64,000 nucleotides of DNA from Liolophura sinensis (lineage: Eukaryota; Mollusca; Polyplacophora; Chitonida; Chitonidae): positions 63,092,984 to 63,156,983 of the forward strand of contig NC_088300.1 in assembly GCF_032854445.1 (NCBI RefSeq), in the 5' to 3' direction. Both the position numbers and the translations under genes were made by a program. Of the stretch, positions 23,371 to 35,200 are shown piece by piece; position 1 is the stretch's first letter, and the number at the start of each line of letters is the position of its first letter. The notes beneath the pieces are model-generated. The model had not been told where the DNA came from. It did no database searches and saw nothing but the letters and a program-made list of their open reading frames with translations.

Positions 23371-24599
23371 GGAAAACACGAAGCTGAGACCACTTCTAAC
23401 CGCAGATAAAATGCACCAAAACCTTGGACTGTGTTCCGATCCCATTCTCCCCAGCCCAATTCAAGCCACAACAGGTTTTGTCACTGGACTCCTTATACTA
23501 ACTGTGTGTTGATATTCCATAGCCTCAGTCACTCGATTCAGCAAGCTGTTTAGTAAGCTTTCTTGTATGGTTTGTACTGTATTTGGCCAAGGCACAAATC
23601 ACTACTATTTGGCACATTATTTAATTATGCCTTATAGGTGTTTTAGCGACATAAAGAAATCGTGTCCTATGAATAAGGAATTTACGGAATAAGCCAGTCT
23701 CACACAGTGTCTTTCGGCAATATTTTAACACAATAAGTCATTATCATAAATGAACCAAACATTTCTCTCAGTGCAGTGTGGTTGATTTTAGTGTCGAACG
23801 GAAAATGTTTTGACCGAATAACTCGGCTTGACCCAGTTTGTCGATCGAGGACACAAGCTGTTGTTTTATCAGGGGATCAGGCAATTAAAATAAAATAGAT
23901 ATTCCAGATTATTCCGATATAGATGGAATAAAAGGTGAAAAATCTATAAGCAAAATAATAAAACAAAAATTAACTCTGGACATATAAAATCACAACAACT
24001 ATGTTAGGACAATATTTCATCTCCGATTAAAATCTCATTAATGGGTTGACTGAGCTGAAATGTCCGACAGTTGCGCTCATTTGCTAGTGCACGAGCACGC
24101 GTAATAACACATGTATATATTGAGGCGTCAATTCCATTAAGACAAGAATCCAAAGCCCAAACCATGTATTTATGTGCTTAAAAAAAATCACCCAAAACCC
24201 TGTCAAAATGATGCGTTTCTCAACACATCGACCAAAGGAAGATATAAAATATACATCAAAACGACAACAACGAAGATAAAATAATAAAAGACCGTAAACT
24301 TTTTCAGAGATGGTATGAAATCGCTATAGAGACCAAGCTCAGCTGCTGTTAACTTACATTGACTGTGACTAGTCTAAATCTAATTTTGACGTCGGAATTG
24401 CTCCATTAAAGGAAAGTCGAGGTCTTACATGCGACGGCCAAACTAATGGCTTGTGTCAATAGATAGCCTTTGGTCTCATTGCATGCCCAGACAGTGGTAA
24501 CGGTTCACCACTTTGTCATACGCATAACGGAGTACACCGTTACAGGTAAACAAATACTTTATGTATAGCTATTTATACAGCATACAACACAACATTTTG
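23371..24599. other. Unannotated non-coding DNA
   Basis: AT-rich with no recognised feature. Confidence 0.5.
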
Positions 24600-24705
24600 A
24601 GTAATTCTAGACCAGTGATGTCTGATATATTGCAGTAAACATCATTGTATTTGTTTTTACTCAACTGTGCTTAAGCCATTTTATTGCCATTAAACATCGC
24701 CATTT
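24600..24705 (+). repeat. Dispersed repeat R, 5' fragment
   Basis: TTCTAGACCAGTGATGTCTG, ATTGCAGTAAACATCA and CAACTGTGCTTAAGCCAT match the beginning of the R copies at 7249 and 63072. Confidence 0.72.
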
Positions 24706-24710
24706 TCCGC

Positions 24711-24747
24711 GTGTGTGTGTGGGTGGGGGGTGGGGGGGGGGGTGGAG
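24711..24747 (+). repeat. GT/G-rich low-complexity tract
   Basis: (GT)5 followed by G runs of 3, 6 and 10 separated by single T. It could fold as a G-quadruplex on the plus strand. It directly follows the R fragment. Confidence 0.85.
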
Positions 24748-27700
24748 GCATCAGTAAGCGTAAAGTGAACCCAGCCAAAAGGATGCTCACTCATGGCAAG
24801 TGCAGCCTCAAGTAATGAATAAGACAGAAGACGCATATTCGTGCCAGAAGAAATTTCATTTTCTCACCGATTTTAAACCCAAGCAATTGAGCCCATATTT
24901 ACAGCCAGATATATATGAGTTTCCCCCTTAAGAACACAGATGTCTAACTTTCAATATCAAATGTTTTTTCTTCAATCACAATGTTATACACTACAACGTA
25001 AGCATACTGCAATACAAGCCAGAATACGATATTTGGTTGGAAAATTATCAATAAGGTGCACTATTTGCTTTTCCGGCCTGACATAACGCGCAAATTCTCG
25101 TTTACAGCCTATGCTCCAGTATTACAAATCTCGCGTGATAATGCGAGAAAGGCCACTAGTGCACACCCCCTCTAAATGACCGAGATCAGGCTATCGTATA
25201 AATGGGACAGCTGGAAACAGCTAGGGCAACCACTTAATGTGATCGAACAGTTTCTCAGCCATCGATTCTATCTTCAAAGAACCCCGAAATTACACTCTAG
25301 GCACATTATGTTTTATTCTGTATCACCAGCAAGTCGATTTGTGGTCGACACCACGCTCTGTGTTTGTATTGTATACAGTATATCTATGCGCCATAGTTTA
25401 TACAGGTGCTGATGCAAACTGCAGGTAAAATGCCACAAACGCGCGATCTGGTATTCTGGTCTGGCAAAGATTATGCCCCTAAACCAAAGTGTATACCGGA
25501 GAAGAAAGATGGCGGGTTTGTGCTTACGCTTTAATCAGGTTGGAGAACTTTGAACCGATGTTCACAGACCACTACTGGGATATCACTGATGTGCCACAGA
25601 CAGAGGTTTATTGTCCAGGCCATGTGTAGTTGTTGCCTACGAGTATATCACAGCGATCTCTACCACAACAGCCCCACTCCAGTCTCTGGAGAAATGCTCA
25701 TATCACCAGAGAGCTTATGTGATCAAACACAGACTAGCATATCACTACGGTGCGTTTGTACTGTTTTTGTCAGCAAGCATTACTTAATCTCCGGTAATGA
25801 TAATATATAGTGCGATCGAATAAAGCTTGTCAGTTCAAGTGCCATATGATGCGATATATGTTATAGATTTCATAAGTTGCCTAGCGCATTTCTGTGTGGT
25901 TTAACCATCTGTCCAGTCAACGCCCCGAAACCATACTGCCTTATACAAACTTTCAGGCTGCGGGATTAGTCGAGCTATAAAACCAGCACTATTATTCGAA
26001 AACAATGGGTACACGAATACATGATGGAATGTCTAAATTACTACAAATGTATACAACTGCACATTGTCAAAGATATAGATTGTAATAAGAAAAGCGCTTT
26101 GTCGGGAAGACAATGAGATCTGAAATTACATCCATTTGATTTTTAAAGTGCGTCATCACCACGCTTTGCATATTACTATGACCGATGTTACTTTCTGTAA
26201 TACTCCACATGGAACTCTCACTGAAAAAGACGTTTATTTGTCAACAGTTAATATCAGTTTTGGAACGAAACTTATTGAATATTTTTCCTAGTTTAGCACA
26301 AAGATCAGAGAACTGAATCCTACAGGAATGTACTAAAAGAACGTATTCAGTAATTGTCGTAGTGCTATGATTGGTAAGTACAAAGAGTGGATACAAAGAC
26401 GAAGTACATGTATGTGTAACTATTGGCAATTACCCATCACCTATTACTCTACAAACATTGCGTTTTTATTGGCAAAACGACTGAAATGTACACAGTGTAC
26501 CATAAATGTCAAACTGTCTCTACACAGTAACGGTGTAGTTCGCGATACATGCCAGCCTAGTGCTGTAGAGAGGTACGATTATCTTCCCGATAATCCCCCA
26601 ATCGAATTGTCTTACTGTTTCAGACGTCAAAGCCGGCCTGCCCAGACAGACGGTTCATACATCTGGGGAGTTTACTTTTCGCCATCGGGTGGGCTATACA
26701 TAACATTAATTAAATCAGGAAAGAGCTGCACACGTAGAACCCTGGTCAAAATTCTTATTCGGACAGTTGTAATAGAACTACTTCATGTACATTGTGAGTC
26801 GTGTCAAAGTCGGTCATTAAACCAGCACACCACGGGAATGAACACATTTTGATAAAATCTACATTCAAGGAAAGTATCTGAATGCGAGAGTGCCCATGAC
26901 ACTTCGAATCTCATTTGTGCCGCGAGGTAGACCAATTGTCTACTGATGACTTTATATACCGCAATGACAACATACGTCTTGATATGATCATGGCCAAGTC
27001 AGTGTAGGGAACATTAAGGTTAGAAGACGAAATGCCTGATTTATACTGGACGCACTACAGCGACTTGCTTTAATTGATCGCCCACAATGTCCACGACATT
27101 TTCTGCATAAATCACATCTTTGTCAATGCTTGTAAGCGCGGGCTTTTGTCTTTTTAATCCCTGTTCACCGTGCACACAGCTCTAATCAAGTGATTTATGC
27201 AAGAATCGACGGAAAACAAGGCTATGTGTTCAACCCCTATCATTGGACGTTTAAGTGTCTTTCTGTTGGTATGGAACAGAAGTCGATAGCCACTAGAGCC
27301 CGATCAATTCCTTTGTGGCGGGAGCAGTGTGTGTGAGCAAACTTAAATGGACAGCAATAAAATATACATGAAGTGTCAATACAGTACTATGGCGTGTGTT
27401 GGCGAAGCTTTAAGCTGGAAAAGCATTTATCTCACAACCATGGCCAACACAACGAGATGCTGATCCAAAATATGCATCATTGTCTACCCCCATTCTTCTG
27501 CAAGTTTGTTTCTCGCAAATAACTGTACAAACTGACACTAAGTTAATGTACATACAAAAGAGAAGTGCGGTGCCCCTTTGATGTGCTTGATTGCTGGCTA
27601 CACAGTATACGGATATCAGGTGAGCGATATCGATTATTGATTACACGTGATAACGGTTGTTTTACGTGTGTCTTTATCCCTTTCAGGTTAAACCGCTCTC

Positions 27701-29060
27701 AGTAAGCAGAGATATTTTTCCACCGGTGAGACTGGCATGTCTCATCTCCACCTGTGTATGTGGGCTAAGACTTTCCTGAGATCGCTGACACCAGTCGTAC
27801 ATCAAACACAAAGGTTCTTTCACTGGTTACTTTGTCCAGCCTTGTCAGGCTGACCTTAAAATGATCACATTAAACATGCCGCCAAAGCGATCCACGTATA
27901 ATTTGTATCTTTCAATCAGTTCACAGTGTTATGCAGTTTATTACGTGCGGCACGTATATCGGATATGGGAATCGGAAATTAGGCAAAGGTATTAAGTCAT
28001 TCGGTCAAGAGCACAGATTATTTCCACATTTCCATTGTTAATGATAGTTTTACCTGTTGTTTGAACACGCCATGATGTGTGTTAACCCTGCCTGTTAAAT
28101 TGTCACGGTCAGTACTTGCAGTGCGTGCGCACTCACGTATGGACAGGTGTTATGTGCTAAGAGTAATTGGACAAATGACAAATTTAGCAATGCCATGCAT
28201 TTAGATAAAGTTCAACCATTTTGACCGCCTTTCACATTAGCAGACAAAGGGAACGGGAAACAACGACTCTACAAAAAAATTGGAGAGAATTTTCATTAAA
28301 ATAATTAATTAATTTGTCTTTGGTTGCTGACTCTGCTATGAAATAACAGGTCAGAAGCCGAGGGTTGAGCATGATAGACACCAAAAACATCGCAAGGCTA
28401 TAGTGGATCCTTGCTGTGAAACAGGGAGCTATCTGTTTTGGTCACAATGATCAAACGTCTTTCATGAAACTATGGTCATTTTGTAGCCACCAAAACTACG
28501 CAAGATTGGTGGATCCTTGACCTGAAACACAAAGCTACGCACAATTCATAAATGATGTTACATAAGGGTCATGGAAATCAGGGCACTGTTTTCAGGCAAT
28601 AAAATGTCAGGTTCCTTTTCTTTTTGTTTGTTTTGGAAACCATCCATAGGGAATCCATAGAAGGAAAGATCACATGACTTTATGACTTAGACGAATTCAA
28701 CGGTATCTAGCTAGCATTTGATCCTTTATCTATTTTTATATAGTAATGCAGATCTAAAAGAAAGGGAAAAAAGTCTAGTACATTTCTATTCTCTTCATAC
28801 AATGTTTGATTCAACCAATCAAATGCAACATCGTGAGATTCAAATCTGCGCGCATTGGTCTTATGACGACATTTTCACTGGGACTTTTAATTTTGTAAAA
28901 TGGGGAATGTTAGCAGTCGCGTGACTGCATGGCATTTGCAGTCATGCACAGTGCATTACCGAAGCATAGTTTCTGTTTCTATACATCAATATCACAGTTG
29001 ACCATAAACACGTGTTTCACCTGTAATTGTAGAAAATGACGAGATACTTCCTAGTAGAGG
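24748..29060. other. Unannotated non-coding DNA
   Basis: The ORF of 161 codons at 26367-26852 starts at a non-ATG codon or weak context and has no recognisable domain. A short direct repeat lies at about 28379-28435 and 28488-28545 (ACCAAAA...CGCAAG...GTGGATCCTTG...TGAAACA). Otherwise nothing is visible. Confidence 0.45.
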
Positions 29061-29061
29061 A

Positions 29062-29945
29062 GACTGGGGTAAGTTGAGATCGGGGTAAGTTGAGATCGGG
29101 GTAAATTGAGATCGGGGTAAGCTGAGATCGGGGTAACTGAAAATCAGCTTTAGCATGACTATATTTAGCTTTGTAACTCCCAAGAAAAAAATTTAGTTTT
29201 GCGGTTAGGTCGGGTATGAAGAGCCATACAGGATGTATGAGCTATGGAACAACTAACCCCACAGGCTATTGTTGACATATTTTGATGCTCATATCTCAGC
29301 TATTTGTTGAATATGATCATACAGCGTGGTTTTTATCTTCTGCAGTCACACATTTCTCATGTTGTCAGTTATATAGGTCTACAAATATCCTAATTAGTTT
29401 TTTCTTAAGGTTCGAGTGAATGGGTACCATTTGGGATCAGCTCTGGTTAGTACGAGCAAAGGGAAGCAAAGCAAAGGGAAAAGGTGATTATGAACATATA
29501 TTCATTTGGAAGCAACTGAGCGAATGAACATGGTTTTCTTGGTCAGCAGGAAACCTCTTTCATAAATGACAACAGTGTTCAAAAGTTCCCTGAACCTACC
29601 ACACTTGGGGATCTACCCAAAGATCTACTCTGCTCAAATTCCGGTGTGACTTACAAAATTACAAAATAAACCAGGCAAGTTTAATCTTTGTAAAACTTGT
29701 GCTTAGAGATCTGATTTTCTTTTATGCTCTTCACGGTATTTCCTTTCCAATTATAGCTTATTTTGTCATTTTGACAACATTGAAAATTATGCATTACAAT
29801 ACCAGTCAATAACAGAAATACTTCCAGTTTAGTACATGTAACAATGCTGAGATAAAACACTTTATTTAATAATAGATAAAGGATACTTGCTTCTTTATGT
29901 GGATGCTCAACTTATCCCACGCTATGGATCAACTTACCCCATTCA
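29062..29945. mobile_element. Probable non-autonomous DNA transposon with subterminal repeats
   Basis: The left end begins TGGGGTAAGTTGAGATC and carries the 16-bp array below. The right end holds GCTCAACTTATCCCA (29904-29918) and GATCAACTTACCCC (29927-29940), the same motif inverted. Length is about 880 bp with no coding capacity. The arrangement (inverted ends, subterminal copies of the end motif) is what transposase-binding regions of DNA transposons look like. The superfamily is not determined and the exact ends and target duplication are not resolved. Confidence 0.55.
29066..29140 (+). repeat. 16-bp tandem repeat, four units and a part
   Basis: GGGGTAAGTTGAGATC at 29066, 29082, 29098 (one change) and 29114 (one change), then a partial unit GGGGTAACTGA at 29130. 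Confidence 0.95.
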
Positions 29946-31067
29946 CGGGGGAAGATGATCCACAAAGCCAACGTTTTTTATTTGGTATCTGACACAAAAC
30001 TATTCCAGTTAACTATAACATAAAATACCCTATGCATGCATTGATAAATGCCCCTTAAATCAGCATAGTTTGTATTTGATAAAGTATAAAAAGTGGCACG
30101 TCTTACCTCGGTCTCGCCTACGCTCTTATATGCATATTTATAAAGACTTTCACTAAATCAGATATCGTAAAGGTAAATTTGTTCTGGAGCATATCGTTAA
30201 GGAACAATGAAATAACATAAAATAATAATAAAATAAAGAAATAAATAAATTTCGCTCAGTATTTGAGCATGATTTACTATATGCCGACTCATATAACTTT
30301 GTGTATAAAGACATATGCGCCGGTGTAATTACGAACATCTACTTTTGCCGTTTCCTGTAAGGTACGTACTGAACTTTGGAATGAAAGAGAACTTTTCGTT
30401 GACACATCCTCACCATCTGAACTCATCGCACGAGCTGAACCAGTGGTTGGAACCAGTAGAAATGCACAGCGGTGGGGGTGTCAAAATATAATACCTGTCG
30501 ATGTTTGTTCTAAAGATGTACTTAACAACCTTTTGGACTAACTGCAACCACAAACCCACACCCCTACCCCCCGCCTAGGCGTCGTTGTGGACTCGTGTGG
30601 AAATTATTGCAAATGCATGCTGGATTAATCATCACAAGATCGCAAGACCACATTTTTTGACACATGTGAATCATGAAATGTCTAAGGGTATATCGTAAAC
30701 CAATATTAAATAACAGGATAAAACAAGAACAACTTTATAATAAGTAATTGACATATGTTAAATTAACGTATATTTGAAGACAAAATGGCTGAGATGACAG
30801 ACTGCAGTCACCTGAGATACACACCAGCAGAGTGGACAACATCCCTAGGCAGCTCTTTGTTCTAACTCATTGGCTTATTTTTATGGATATTGAACTGCGT
30901 ATCTCTGTTATAATGAGTAATTATATACCCATGCTGTTTCCTTTTACCTGCCAGTAAATGGTATCCACAATGACCACTGTAATATAATTCTCACAATAAC
31001 ACTCACTTCCCGTCAGCAGCAAAACACTTGGACACAGATATTAGTGCATAAAAGTATAACGCCGACG
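29946..31067. other. Receptor 3' flank, no other gene
   Basis: This lies 3' of the minus-strand receptor gene. I found no AATAAA on the minus strand within about 800 bp of its stop, so the 3' end of the transcript is not placed. The sequence is otherwise non-coding. Confidence 0.45.
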
Positions 31068-32222
31068 TCATCGGCAGCAGCGCCCACGCCGTGACACATC
31101 GTACGTAAACTGCATAGTGCCCGAGTCGCGGTGATCGGACGTGTAGGTGGCGTTTAGCGCCATAGTACTAGGGTCTCTCTTACACCATTTATCTACCCGC
31201 AACAGCTTCCGAAAAGCCGTCCGGAAGTCGCGATTGAAAAAAGCATAGATTATAGGATTTAGGCAAGAGTTAAAATATCCAATCCAGAATAAAATAGAGA
31301 CAACAATGTCTGGTGTGGGACAATTTTCCTCACCACACAAATGAGAGCTGGTGTACCAGAGAAAAAACGGTAGCCAACACATGATGAAGGCTCCCATGAT
31401 GATGCCTAACGTTTTAGCAGCTTTGTGCTCACGTTTCAGTCGTTTTCCTTCGCTTCTCTCGACACAGTCGTCCGAGTCTCGGGAACCGGAACGGCCGTTG
31501 GTTAGGTTGGTCATGTGACGCATACAGATGGCATGGATTTGCTGTTCCTGCCGTCGGGCCTCGCGATAGATCTTCGCGTAGACGAACACCATGATCACGG
31601 AAGGTGTCCAGAAGGACACCGACGACGAGATGACTGCGTAAATACGACTCACAATAAAGTTACACTCCTCAGGGTGACTTTCTAAATACTTGAGGTTTTC
31701 AGCTGTCGTGTACCACCGTGAATAAATAGGGATATAAGATATAAGCGCGGAAGCTCCCCATGTTATGCTCAGCATTAACACCACACGACACGATGACATC
31801 TTGGTCTCATATTGCAAAGGATGCATAATTGCGATATAACGGTCCATACTGATAAGGCACAGGTGTAGTATTGACGCTGTAGAGAAGAGAACGTCATTGG
31901 AGTTGAAAATGTCACAAAGCGCCCTACCGAAGATCCAGCGCTTCGTGACCACGATGCTAAAGTTGAAGGGCATCACAATGAGAGCAACGATGAGGTCAGC
32001 GAAGGCCAATGACACTATGAAATAATTTGTGATCACCCGGAGACGTTCGTACTTGTAAACGCTGAGTATGACGAGGATGTTGCCAGTGACAGCCCCCATC
32101 ATGATGAGTAGCATTAATATGCCCTCAAACACGGTGAAGACGCTGAAGGGAGGTGTGGCTACGCCCGTGTCTGTCACAGAATTGTTACCGTCAATGAGAA
32201 CCGAGGTCAGGTTGTCTGCCAT
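31068..32222 (-). CDS. Beta-octopamine-type aminergic GPCR
   Basis: A 384-residue class A receptor in one exon, probably Gs-coupled (raising cAMP), at the plasma membrane. Numbering from the ATG at 32222: two N-glycosylation sites (N4, N13), seven hydrophobic segments, N48 (1.50), D76 (2.50), C103 for the extracellular disulphide with C187, amine-binding D110 (3.32), DRY at 127-129, W155 (4.50), serines S199, S200 and S203 at 5.42, 5.43 and 5.46, E265 (6.30), CWLPFF at 282-287 and NPIIY at 322-326. A possible palmitoylation Cys is C347. The loop WYTTAENL and the stretch YAVISSSVSFW are typical of invertebrate beta-adrenergic-like octopamine receptors. A frame start nine codons upstream is GTG and not credible. 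The ATG at 32222 has G at -3 and +4, and an in-frame TAG lies upstream with no ATG between. A D1-like dopamine receptor is the main alternative. Confidence 0.95.
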   Translation of the reverse strand: MADNLTSVLIDGNNSVTDTGVATPPFSVFTVFEGILMLLIMMGAVTGNILVILSVYKYERLRVITNYFIVSLAFADLIVALIVMPFNFSIVVTKRWIFGRALCDIFNSNDVLFSTASILHLCLISMDRYIAIMHPLQYETKMSSCRVVLMLSITWGASALISYIPIYSRWYTTAENLKYLESHPEECNFIVSRIYAVISSSVSFWTPSVIMVFVYAKIYREARRQEQQIHAICMRHMTNLTNGRSGSRDSDDCVERSEGKRLKREHKAAKTLGIIMGAFIMCWLPFFLWYTSSHLCGEENCPTPDIVVSILFWIGYFNSCLNPIIYAFFNRDFRTAFRKLLRVDKWCKRDPSTMALNATYTSDHRDSGTMQFTYDVSRRGRCCR

Positions 32223-32292
32223 GACGGCAGCTAATCCACGAGTCGTCACAAAGCAGTTGGAAATAATCGCCCGTGACAGCCGGGCTACACAT
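32191..32292 (-). promoter_or_regulatory. Upstream ORF overlapping the receptor start
   Basis: An ATG at 32292 opens a 33-codon frame that ends at TGA (32193-32191), about 30 bases inside the receptor coding region and in another frame. Its start context is weak (C at -3, T at +4). If the transcript begins upstream of 32292 this arrangement would be expected to lower receptor translation. Transcript start is unknown. Confidence 0.5.
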
Positions 32293-35200
32293 ATGGATAA
32301 AGATAACTATGCAAGTTTGCCAATCGAGGAGTAAATTAAGAGTAATTTAAGTACGCAGGTGAGATAACTGGAGAACGGCTTGTTAAAGAGCTTGTACAAA
32401 TGCCTTGTCAGAAGACAATTAAAACGACCCTACACACACAACACAAGTTATCTCTGTCGCTTAAACCCTCAGTCTCCAGGTCGGACACGTACCAGCATTC
32501 TTTATGTCGAATGCGAAAACCGGGATGAAAACACAGCACATATACATAATCACTTCCATAAATCGGATTTCATTCACACTTGGAATTTCCGTATCACGCC
32601 TGACGGTTCCGTTTCCATGAGGCTCACTGTGATGTGCCGGTTCATGACATCAGCTGGCAACTGGTTATGTAATCTCAGAACACATCTCCGTCACACATAT
32701 CCAGTAAACATCGGGCTCACTGACCAGCTGCACTGGGCTGAGGCCAGGTGTGATTTGAGACAGCACGGTCATAAACAAACTGACGATGAGAAGTGGTCTA
32801 GGATTAAATGGCGTGCGGGTGACCTGGGAACTTGGATTCAATCGGGGCAATACTATCCCCGTGTGGTGGCGAGCCTGTGTCCTTCCCTCACTCCAGTCAG
32901 CTTGAGACTCGCCCAGCAGAAGAAGGAAACTCTTTACGATATTGCATTTTCACGACCGGTTAGCGCCTTGCCAATCGATAGGAAGATTCCCTCTGTCAAA
33001 CTCAAAGGCAGGGGGGAAACTCCAAACCTGTTTCTATCTCTGCAATAGGACTGCTAATTAATTCCTAGCACTCTACTCTGGGGCACATTTTCACTTTCAT
33101 TGCTAATAGCTTTATCTGGCTGCGTCTGCATGGGTAGGCGTGTTGGTCGTCTCAGGACGGAGCGCTATCAGTCTGCATGCTGGCCACACTTACTCGCGAT
33201 AGGATTGGATGGGAAGCAGTAACAGCTGCCAGTCCGAGGCTCCTGTGTCCTTTTGGTATATATTACAGTCAGGTCGCGGGAAAAGGCCAGCACTCAGCCT
33301 CAAGTCAAACTTCAGCACTATTCACCGTTTGGTGAAAGCGCCGACAGCACAGCTCCGTATCTAAAGGCCAATAAGTTGCAATCTTCTCTCACATCAGCTG
33401 GCGTTCTGCCTTATCCCGGGGGTCACATCATTCGTTAACCATGTGTTTGGAGATTAAGACTGTCTGACCCCGCCCTATTGTGTTGGGGGGAGCTGACGGA
33501 GTTCCCGAGCGCGCAGAGCGTTCGTCAGACACTCTAAGCGGACTCACTGCGTATGACTCAGTCAGCCAAGTTGCTAAGGCTGTCCGCAGTCTGGCTTTTA
33601 TTTCCTTTCACCCAGCGACATTATGATGTCTAACAGTTATATCTCCGGCTCTAGAGCCCAGTTTCTATTCTTTTTTTCTTTTCTGAAATAACAATTGGGT
33701 GACTAACATTTCCTTTCGTGTCGGATATCTGAGAAAGTATAGGCAAGTACCTGTTGTGGGCAAAGGCGCACTACTATTGTCGTCGTGTCATTGTGAAGCT
33801 GAGCCTACCCTTGCCTGCCTAGGGATCAGACTAAATCCCTACCGTCACACAACAGCCTTTTGATTGCTTCTTTAGCAGTGAGAATTGGGAGATGATACGA
33901 ATGCGATCTACAACCTGCCCATACCTGTTAGATTAACATATTTCCGCCATTAATTAAGCCTCTGTACCGTTCTCTTTTGATCTACACTTCTCATTATTAG
34001 TACACGAATAATGACAAATTTGTCGTGCAGGTGGTGAGTTCGCGACATTATTATGATATAGCTATAAACCCTGCTTACAGGGCCTTTTTGAGTCGAGGTC
34101 AGTTAAGTCGATATAGAGCTGAGACACTCTTGTGCCTGAACAGCGCAATGTGCGAATTTTATACGCTCCACTATCAGTTTTCACCTCCATGTTAACATGC
34201 GCTGACATACCTTTCAGATAGCACAAGACTATTGATTGAAAAAAAAAATCCCATTTTTATGACCAGAAATATTCAAACGAAATAACAAGCTTCAAACACC
34301 GAATCTAATTTACTTTGCCAAAGTAAACATTGTTAACTAACAGACCATGCCTTAAGGGGTTTTAGAGCGTAAAAACCAATTAAACTGAACGAAATACCTA
34401 CCACAGCGCAGGCGGAATGTACCCAGTTCTAGCTAACCAGAGGCTAAGGTGTTTATCAACGCTAACAAAAACATAGAGTTTTTTGTTTACAGAGTATAGG
34501 ATTGCAGTGGAGCCTGTATACAAAGGGATTAGAGATCGACCATCGGTAGACTGGTCTCTATTTACTAGGACCAGATCCTCCTTCAATCTTAACTAACTAG
34601 TGCCGATTTTATCATGTCCGTCCCCACCACTTTTAAACAGATGGCGGTGGTTTAATGGTGAAGTCACGAGATCTCACGATGGCTTTCGAACAGAATATTT
34701 ATACCCATTCTGTAGAACTAACATTTTTCCGAATTCATAATTGCTATTGATAGTTGGCGTTTTTATAAAGGCCGATGTACTGCTGAAATATTAAGTGATA
34801 TTGGATGAGGGCTATAAATGTGGGACCCGATCATGTACATTATACGTGTATGGAGGTTGACAATTATACCATCTCCAACGGTAAACTCAACTTTTGCTTA
34901 AGTCTTATAGCCTTAAGTCGCCTTTGATCTAAGTCTCCAGCCAACGTGCCCAGCTGACCGGTGGAAATCGGGTATTTACTAAACAGGTCATTTTAGGCAG
35001 GACCTGTTAAAAACGCCTCAACAGTTCTCTCATCATGGGATATTTCATGGCTGGCTAGATACCGCCTTCCACTCACGAAATCGTTCTATAATGAACACAT
35101 AGCGTGCGGGGATGGGTGTTTACAGAATTGGCATACACCATGACTATCCCCCTAGAGATTTAGTGAGGAACTTCCAGCTGATCGAGATGTATGTATTTCA

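Noticed and set aside
26367-26852. 161-codon ORF
   Set aside because: No recognisable family, no membrane or motif pattern; length is within chance for this base composition.
29066-29140. Simple microsatellite of 16 bp
   Set aside because: The same motif appears inverted about 850 bp away, so a transposon end explains it better.
32223-32249. Nine extra N-terminal codons on the receptor
   Set aside because: They start at GTG. The in-frame upstream sequence has a TAG and no ATG, while the ATG at 32222 has a good context.
32380-33048. 222-codon ORF on plus strand, upstream of the receptor
   Set aside because: It starts at TTG, its first Met is more than 70 codons in, and no domain or composition bias is evident. 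It probably lies in the receptor's 5' flank.
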